From NCBI GenBank assembly GCA_937910385.1, contig CALEPT010000198.1, positions 1 to 8,904 on the forward strand: DNA of 8,904 bases, in the 5' to 3' direction. The stretch comes from an uncultured Ruminococcus sp. (lineage in GTDB: Bacteria > Bacillota > Clostridia > Oscillospirales > Ruminococcaceae). Shown here piece by piece: positions 5,084-8,904 of the stretch. A program made the position numbers and the translations under genes. Positions within the stretch are counted from its first letter, which is position 1, and each line of letters begins with the position of its first letter. The notes below the pieces were generated by a model. The model did not search any database. It was not told the DNA's origin and saw only the letters and a program-made list of their open reading frames with translations.

Positions 5084-6282
5084 TACTCTTCGGCAGGAGT
5101 GAACTCTTCAAAGTCCTCGTCGATATTGGCAAGAATGTCGTTTTCAGCGTCTGATGAAGAACTTGTTCCTTTAAATGATGCGGCTGTTCCTGAAGCTTCG
5201 CTCTCTTCGTTCTTGCCGGATTTTTTATCCTTGGGAGGCTTTGCGCTGAGTTCGTCCTTGTGTGCGAGGATCTGCTCTTCGATCTCTTTCATAAGAGCCT
5301 CGTCGCTCTTGAGGAGCTCTTTGACGTTATCGCGGCCTTGTCCGAGTTTCTGATCCTTATAGCTGAACCACGAACCGCCCTTCTTGATTATATCAAGCTC
5401 TACAGCGAGATCAAGCACCTCGCCCGTGCGGGATATGCCCTGACCGTACATAAGGTCGAAATTGCACTCCTTGAAAGGCGGAGCTACTTTGTTCTTGACT
5501 ATTTTACAGCGTGTATTTGCACCTATGATCTCCGTGCCTGACTTGATGACCTCGCCCTTTCTTACCTCTATTCTCACGGAGGAATAGAATTTGAGGGCGC
5601 GTCCGCCGGGAGTAGTTTCCGGGTTGCCGTACATAACACCGATCTTCTCGCGTATCTGGTTTATGAAGATTGCCACACAGTTTGATTTTGATATTGCAGA
5701 GGTGAGCTTTCTCATTGCTTGTGACATGAGTCTTGCGAGCTGTCCTACGTGGAGGTCGCCCATTTCTCCGTCTATCTCAGCTCTGGTGGTCATAGCGGCG
5801 ATAGAGTCAAGAACGATAACATCAATAGCACCCGAACGGATAAGAGCCTCTGCTATTTCAAGAGCCTGTTCGCCGCTGTCGGGCTGAGAAACGAGAAGAT
5901 TGTCTATGTTTACGCCGAGAGCCTGTGCATACACGGGATCAAGAGCGTGCTCAACGTCGATGAATGCGGCCTCGCCGCCCTGTTTCTGAGCCTGAGCGAC
6001 TATCGAGAGTGCTACTGTAGTTTTACCGGAGCTCTCCGGACCGTATACCTCGACTATCCTTCCTCTCGGAACACCGCCTATACCGAGCGCCATATCAAGC
6101 GTCATCGAGCCGGTGGGGATAAAATCGACATTGAGAGTTTTGGTCTGACCCAGACGCATTACAGCGCCTGCACCGTATTTCTTCTCTATCTGCTTTAAAG
6201 CTCCGTCAAGAGCAGTTTTTTTATCCTCTTGGGTAGTTGCCCTTACGACGGCTGCTTTTTTTGCGAGTTCCTTCTTTGCCAT
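5083..6282 (-). CDS. recA: Recombinase A
   Basis: RecA polymerises on single-stranded DNA, catalyses ATP-dependent strand exchange in recombination and repair, and stimulates LexA self-cleavage. Key elements are visible in 399 residues: Walker A GPESSGKTT (81-89), the catalytic glutamate region FIDVEHALDP (E111), Walker B VIVLD (155-159), loop L1 EIDGEMGD (169-176) and loop L2 NQIREKIGVMYGNPETTPGG (208-227, with Q209). The protein is longer than the roughly 350 residues typical of the family, through an N-terminal extension of about 15 residues and a low-complexity Ser/Glu/Asp-rich tail (about 345-399). GGAGG lies seven bases before the ATG. It is the first gene of the recA-recX-rimO-pgsA-dtxR-like operon. 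No GAAC/GTTC half-sites of a Bacillus-type LexA box occur in the 213 bases upstream. Confidence 0.98.
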   Translation of the reverse strand: MAKKELAKKAAVVRATTQEDKKTALDGALKQIEKKYGAGAVMRLGQTKTLNVDFIPTGSMTLDMALGIGGVPRGRIVEVYGPESSGKTTVALSIVAQAQKQGGEAAFIDVEHALDPVYAQALGVNIDNLLVSQPDSGEQALEIAEALIRSGAIDVIVLDSIAAMTTRAEIDGEMGDLHVGQLARLMSQAMRKLTSAISKSNCVAIFINQIREKIGVMYGNPETTPGGRALKFYSSVRIEVRKGEVIKSGTEIIGANTRCKIVKNKVAPPFKECNFDLMYGQGISRTGEVLDLAVELDIIKKGGSWFSYKDQKLGQGRDNVKELLKSDEALMKEIEEQILAHKDELSAKPPKDKKSGKNEESEASGTAASFKGTSSSSDAENDILANIDEDFEEFTPAEE

Positions 6283-6322
6283 TGTTTTTCCTCCGTTATA
6301 TGTAAATTATTTTTATGTTGAT

Positions 6323-6352
6323 TTTACAGTGCTCTGCCCTGTGACTCGTCAA
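6323..6352 (-). promoter_or_regulatory. Candidate promoter of the recA operon
   Basis: On the minus strand TTGACG (6347-6352) is followed after 18 bases by TGTAAA (6323-6328), matching 5 and 4 of 6 consensus bases. Transcription would start near 6315, about 33 bases before recA. The -10 is weak (TAAAAT two bases further is an alternative at a 20-base spacing), so the site is only plausible. Confidence 0.4.
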
Positions 6353-6374
6353 AGGCGCTGCCTCCGAATCTCCG

Positions 6375-6398
6375 CAAAAGGGAGCATCGTCCCTTTTG
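6375..6398 (-). terminator. Hairpin between prmC and recA, possible terminator
   Basis: A perfect 9-bp inverted repeat (6375-6383 with 6390-6398) with a 6-base loop lies about 100 bases beyond the prmC stop and upstream of the candidate recA promoter. On the minus strand the stem ends in CCCTTTTG but no U tract follows, so it may be a weak terminator or part of a dispersed intergenic repeat. Confidence 0.45.
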
Positions 6399-6495
6399 GG
6401 TCACATTTCGCGCCGGAATAGTTACAAAGCTTTTATTCGCTCTCCGATCACGGAAACGAGCTTAAAATATCTGATTTCCGGAATCTATACGCGCC

Positions 6496-7392
6496 TCACA
6501 CCTGTACAGTACTGTCGCGGTATTTTGGAGAATCGTCGGGGCTGTATATTGCGGATACCGTCCTGATGATACCGGCGGTATCGCGCCGGGGTTCGATTTC
6601 GATAAAGTCATTCTGACGCAGTATATCTGCGACCGCGCCGTGCTGACCCATGCCGAATTCATAGAATATCCTTCCGCCGTGCAAAAGGCGCTTTTTCCAG
6701 AGCTGCGTTATAGCGCGGTAAAAGCCAAGACCGTCGTTTCCGCCAAATAGCGCAAGTGCAGGCTCGCAGGAGACTTCCTTTTGCAGCTCGCGCATATCCT
6801 CTCCCGTAAGGTAGGGGGGGTTACTTACGATAATATCGAAGCTTCCGAGGCTGCGGCAGAGTTCATTGCTGAGCACATCTCCCGTGACAATGCTTATGTC
6901 CGTGTCGTTCAGCCGCACATTCTCACGCAGGTACTCCAGAGCCTGCGGGGATATCTCCACCGCTGTGACCTGTGCGTTCGGGAGTTCTTTTTTCAGTGTT
7001 ATCGCTATGCAGCCGCTGCCGGAGCATAGGTCGGCTATTTTTGGGGACTGTATGCCGTTTTTGCGGCAATAGTCAAGTATCTGCTCAATAAGGGTCTCGG
7101 TATCCGGGCGCGGTATCAAAACGCCCTCGCCGACCTTGAACGGATATCCGTAGAACTCCCACTCTCCGAGCAGATATTGCAGCGGATAGCCCTCGCTGCG
7201 CCGCTCTGTGAGGCTCATTATAAGCTCCCGAGAGTCCTCGGGAACGGGCTCCTGCGGGCGGAAGAGGGGATTTTTGTTCCCGAACACGTCCTGAAAAATA
7301 CACATCACGTCAAACTGCGAGTCGTCAATGCCTGATCTGTCGAGCATTTCCTTGCAGGCATTGTAAAGCTCAATTCTTGTCATGATCACCAT
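6496..7392 (-). CDS. prmC: Release factor glutamine methyltransferase
   Basis: PrmC (HemK) methylates the glutamine of the GGQ motif in peptide-chain release factors RF1 and RF2, using S-adenosylmethionine. The 298-residue length is normal. Visible motifs are an N-terminal helical release-factor-binding domain with LGEWEFYG (75-82), LIPRPDTE (92-99), the SAM-binding motif DLCSGSGCIA (121-130, Cys where Gly is usual), acidic VEIS (145-148) and the catalytic NPPY (191-194). The start is uncertain: ATG at 7390-7392 overlaps the end of the DUF1385 gene by seven bases, and an in-frame ATG at 7381-7383 follows its stop by two bases; neither has a clear ribosome binding site, which suggests coupling to the upstream gene. 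In many Firmicutes prmC is next to prfA; here recA follows instead. Confidence 0.95.
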   Translation of the reverse strand: MVIMTRIELYNACKEMLDRSGIDDSQFDVMCIFQDVFGNKNPLFRPQEPVPEDSRELIMSLTERRSEGYPLQYLLGEWEFYGYPFKVGEGVLIPRPDTETLIEQILDYCRKNGIQSPKIADLCSGSGCIAITLKKELPNAQVTAVEISPQALEYLRENVRLNDTDISIVTGDVLSNELCRSLGSFDIIVSNPPYLTGEDMRELQKEVSCEPALALFGGNDGLGFYRAITQLWKKRLLHGGRIFYEFGMGQHGAVADILRQNDFIEIEPRRDTAGIIRTVSAIYSPDDSPKYRDSTVQV

Positions 7393-8315
7393 TTATCATC
7401 AGCTTTATCAGCGGGTATGCACTCGGTAAGAGCGGCAATCGCTATTTCTATCATGCTGTCGTCGGGCTCCTTGGTGGTGATCCTCTGCATTGCAAGCCCG
7501 GGGGCTGAAAGTATTCTCGTAAATAAATTGTCATTGTTTCCCGCAAGGCGTATGCACTCATAAGATATGCCTACAACGAGCGGAAGAAGCACCAGCGAGG
7601 CGACTATCCTCTGCCATGTTACGGTGAACGGCACGAAACACATCACGAAAATGCTCACCAGCAGCACGATGAATATGAAGCTCGTTCCACAGCGTTTGTG
7701 AAAGCGCGTCTGCGTGCGGACATTTTCGACCGTAAGCGGAAGCTCCGCCTCATGGCAGGCTATGGTCTTGTGCTCTGCGCCGTGGTACATATATTGGCGC
7801 TTTATGTCCTTAGTGAGACTTATAAGGTACATATAAAGCACGAATATTGCTATTTTCACCACGCCCTCGACTATCGAGCGCAGTATCCTGTAGCTCTTGA
7901 CGGAGGGCATTAGTCCTACGAGGAATTTTGGCAGGAACACGAAAAGCCCCACCGCGAGGATAATGCCGAGGACGACTCCGACGTACATTGATATCTGATA
8001 CAGTGCTGAACCGCTCTCCTCCTTTTCTTCCTCAGTGAATTGCTTCTCGGCTGACTTCATCATGTATTTATAGCCCTTTACGAGCGATATCACGAAGTTT
8101 ACGCAGCCTCTGACGAGAGGAGTTTTCTTGTACCACGGGGCGGTCTTGCCGTTGTTTTCCGTCCATGTTTCAAGGTCTATCGAACCGTCGGGGAGGCGGC
8201 ACGCCATAGCTCCCTTGTCGGGGCCGAGCATCATAATGCCCTCGATGAGCGCCTGTCCGCCAATTTTTGATTTGAATTTCTCGCAGCACTGCGAGTTATT
8301 TTTCTTATTGCTCAT
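7386..8315 (-). CDS. YqhQ-like DUF1385 membrane protein of unknown function
   Basis: This 309-residue protein belongs to the DUF1385 family typified by Bacillus subtilis YqhQ, whose function I do not know to be established. The N-terminal signature GGQALIEGIMM (19-29) and the central YMYHGAEHKTIACHE (175-189) are intact, followed by LTVENVR (194-200) and RFHKRCGTSF (204-213). The cluster of H178, E181, H182, C187, H188, H206 and C209 suggests a metal site, an inference only. Hydrophobic segments near 109-133, 150-167, 212-232 and 236-257 indicate about four membrane spans. AGAGGT lies five bases before the ATG. It overlaps prmC by seven bases, a pairing common in clostridial genomes, and follows the histidine kinase gene by 41 bases. 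Confidence 0.9.
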   Translation of the reverse strand: MSNKKNNSQCCEKFKSKIGGQALIEGIMMLGPDKGAMACRLPDGSIDLETWTENNGKTAPWYKKTPLVRGCVNFVISLVKGYKYMMKSAEKQFTEEEKEESGSALYQISMYVGVVLGIILAVGLFVFLPKFLVGLMPSVKSYRILRSIVEGVVKIAIFVLYMYLISLTKDIKRQYMYHGAEHKTIACHEAELPLTVENVRTQTRFHKRCGTSFIFIVLLVSIFVMCFVPFTVTWQRIVASLVLLPLVVGISYECIRLAGNNDNLFTRILSAPGLAMQRITTKEPDDSMIEIAIAALTECIPADKADDKW

Positions 8316-8335
8316 TAATTACCTCTTTTTTGCAG

Positions 8336-8351
8336 CCGTAGGGCAGCCCCT
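8336..8351 (-). other. Small hairpin between the histidine kinase and DUF1385 genes
   Basis: GTAGGG and CCCTAC form a 6-bp stem with a 4-base loop in the 41-base gap. No U tract follows, so termination is unlikely. Short GTAGGGGC-type hairpins are often dispersed in Ruminococcus-like intergenic regions, as far as I recall; here it may be part of such a repeat. Confidence 0.35.
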
Positions 8352-8356
8352 ACAGG

Positions 8357-8904
8357 TCATTGTTCGACAGTCGGGAGAGTTATCGTGACCGTTGTGCCGA
8401 GTCCCTCACCTCCGCTCGTGATGTCCATAGTTCCGCCGTGCATGGTGACTATCTCGTCCGCTACGGCAAGACCTATTCCCGAGCCGCGGCGGGTATGGTT
8501 TGCTTTATAGAATTTAGTCTTTACTTTTGAAAGGTCGGACTTCTTTATACCAACTCCTGTATCGGTGACTGAAACGATCACCTTTCCGCCCTCTTCATAC
8601 GCTTTTATTGTTACGGTATCGCCCGCGGAGGAGTACTTCACGGCGTTGTCGATGATATTGATGAAAACCTGACGTATACGGTTCTTGTCGCCGTATACAA
8701 ACGGCAGCATTTCGGGCTCGGAGTAGATTATCTCCTTGCTCTCGCGGCGTGCCTTGTCGCTATATATCAACACCGCGTCGCCGAGCTCCGCGAGGATATC
8801 CATATTCGCGTTCTGGAGTGTGAAATGACCATTCTGCATACGCGAAAAGTCAAGGAGCTCCTCTACCATCTGCGAAAGTCGTTCGGTCTCGTTCACGATA
8901 ACGC
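8357..8904 (-). CDS. Sensor histidine kinase, C-terminal part (5' end outside the window)
   Basis: This is the catalytic end of a two-component sensor kinase, about 182 residues visible. The reading frame is open to the window edge (VIVNETERLSQMVEELLDFSRM), which matches the second helix of a HisKA dimerisation domain, so the phosphorylated histidine and any sensor and membrane segments lie beyond 8904. A GTG at 8896 is not a credible start. The ATP-binding HATPase_c domain is complete: N box NIIDNAVKYS, G1 box DTGVGI, F box KFYKA and G2 box GSGIGLAV. It ends in TITLPTVEQ. A response regulator gene would be expected upstream, outside the window. The signal sensed cannot be told from this part. 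It is probably co-transcribed with the DUF1385 and prmC genes. Confidence 0.93.
   Translation of the reverse strand, partial: VIVNETERLSQMVEELLDFSRMQNGHFTLQNANMDILAELGDAVLIYSDKARRESKEIIYSEPEMLPFVYGDKNRIRQVFINIIDNAVKYSSAGDTVTIKAYEEGGKVIVSVTDTGVGIKKSDLSKVKTKFYKANHTRRGSGIGLAVADEIVTMHGGTMDITSGGEGLGTTVTITLPTVEQ

Noticed and set aside
8357..8896. Histidine kinase domain as a complete 179-residue gene starting at GTG 8896
   Set aside because: The frame stays open beyond 8896 and starts inside a HisKA helix, so the gene is cut by the window edge.

Overview
The window looks like chromosomal DNA of a Gram-positive anaerobe of the Clostridia, most likely a Ruminococcus-like member of the Oscillospiraceae. 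The reasons are the Firmicutes-type RecA, the recA-recX-rimO-pgsA cluster, a YqhQ/DUF1385-prmC pair, strong AGGAGG-type ribosome binding sites and consensus sigma-A promoters. The genus is an inference from gene style and was not tested.

Layout. Bases 1-789 are gene-poor: one small winged-helix protein on the minus strand (197-427), which looks like the surviving C-terminus of a larger ATP-binding regulator, then about 360 bases without a gene that end in two minus-strand terminators. A tRNA-Thr(CGU) lies at 790-865 on the minus strand. About 180 bases upstream of it sits the 5' half of a second, related tRNA (1044-1077), directly behind a perfect consensus promoter (TTGACA, 17 bp, TATAAT). 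The intact tRNA therefore appears to be read from a promoter that once served, or also serves, the broken copy.

Diverging from that promoter, on the plus strand, is a regulator joining an AraC-type DNA-binding domain to a GGDEF (diguanylate cyclase) domain (1266-2099). It has an internal, in-frame, perfect Shine-Dalgarno and ATG exactly at the domain junction, preceded by an 11-bp hairpin. This is the most unusual feature of the window.

The rest (2132-8904) is on the minus strand. Read in the direction of transcription it runs: a sensor histidine kinase (5' end outside the window), a YqhQ-like DUF1385 membrane protein, prmC (release-factor methyltransferase), a 213-base gap with a hairpin and a candidate promoter, then a tightly packed operon recA, recX, rimO, pgsA and a small DtxR/MntR-like regulator. 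The stop of recA overlaps the start of recX, and the stop of rimO overlaps the start of pgsA, each as TAATG; the other spacings are 3 and 13 bases. The operon ends at a palindromic terminator shared with the convergent AraC-GGDEF gene.

How the genes work together: RecA and RecX form the recombinase and modulator pair; RimO and PrmC both modify the translation machinery (ribosomal protein S12 and release factors); PgsA makes the precursor of phosphatidylglycerol. These are housekeeping genes. The accessory interest lies in the first 2.1 kb and in the DtxR-like protein, which seems to have lost the residues this family uses to bind metal.
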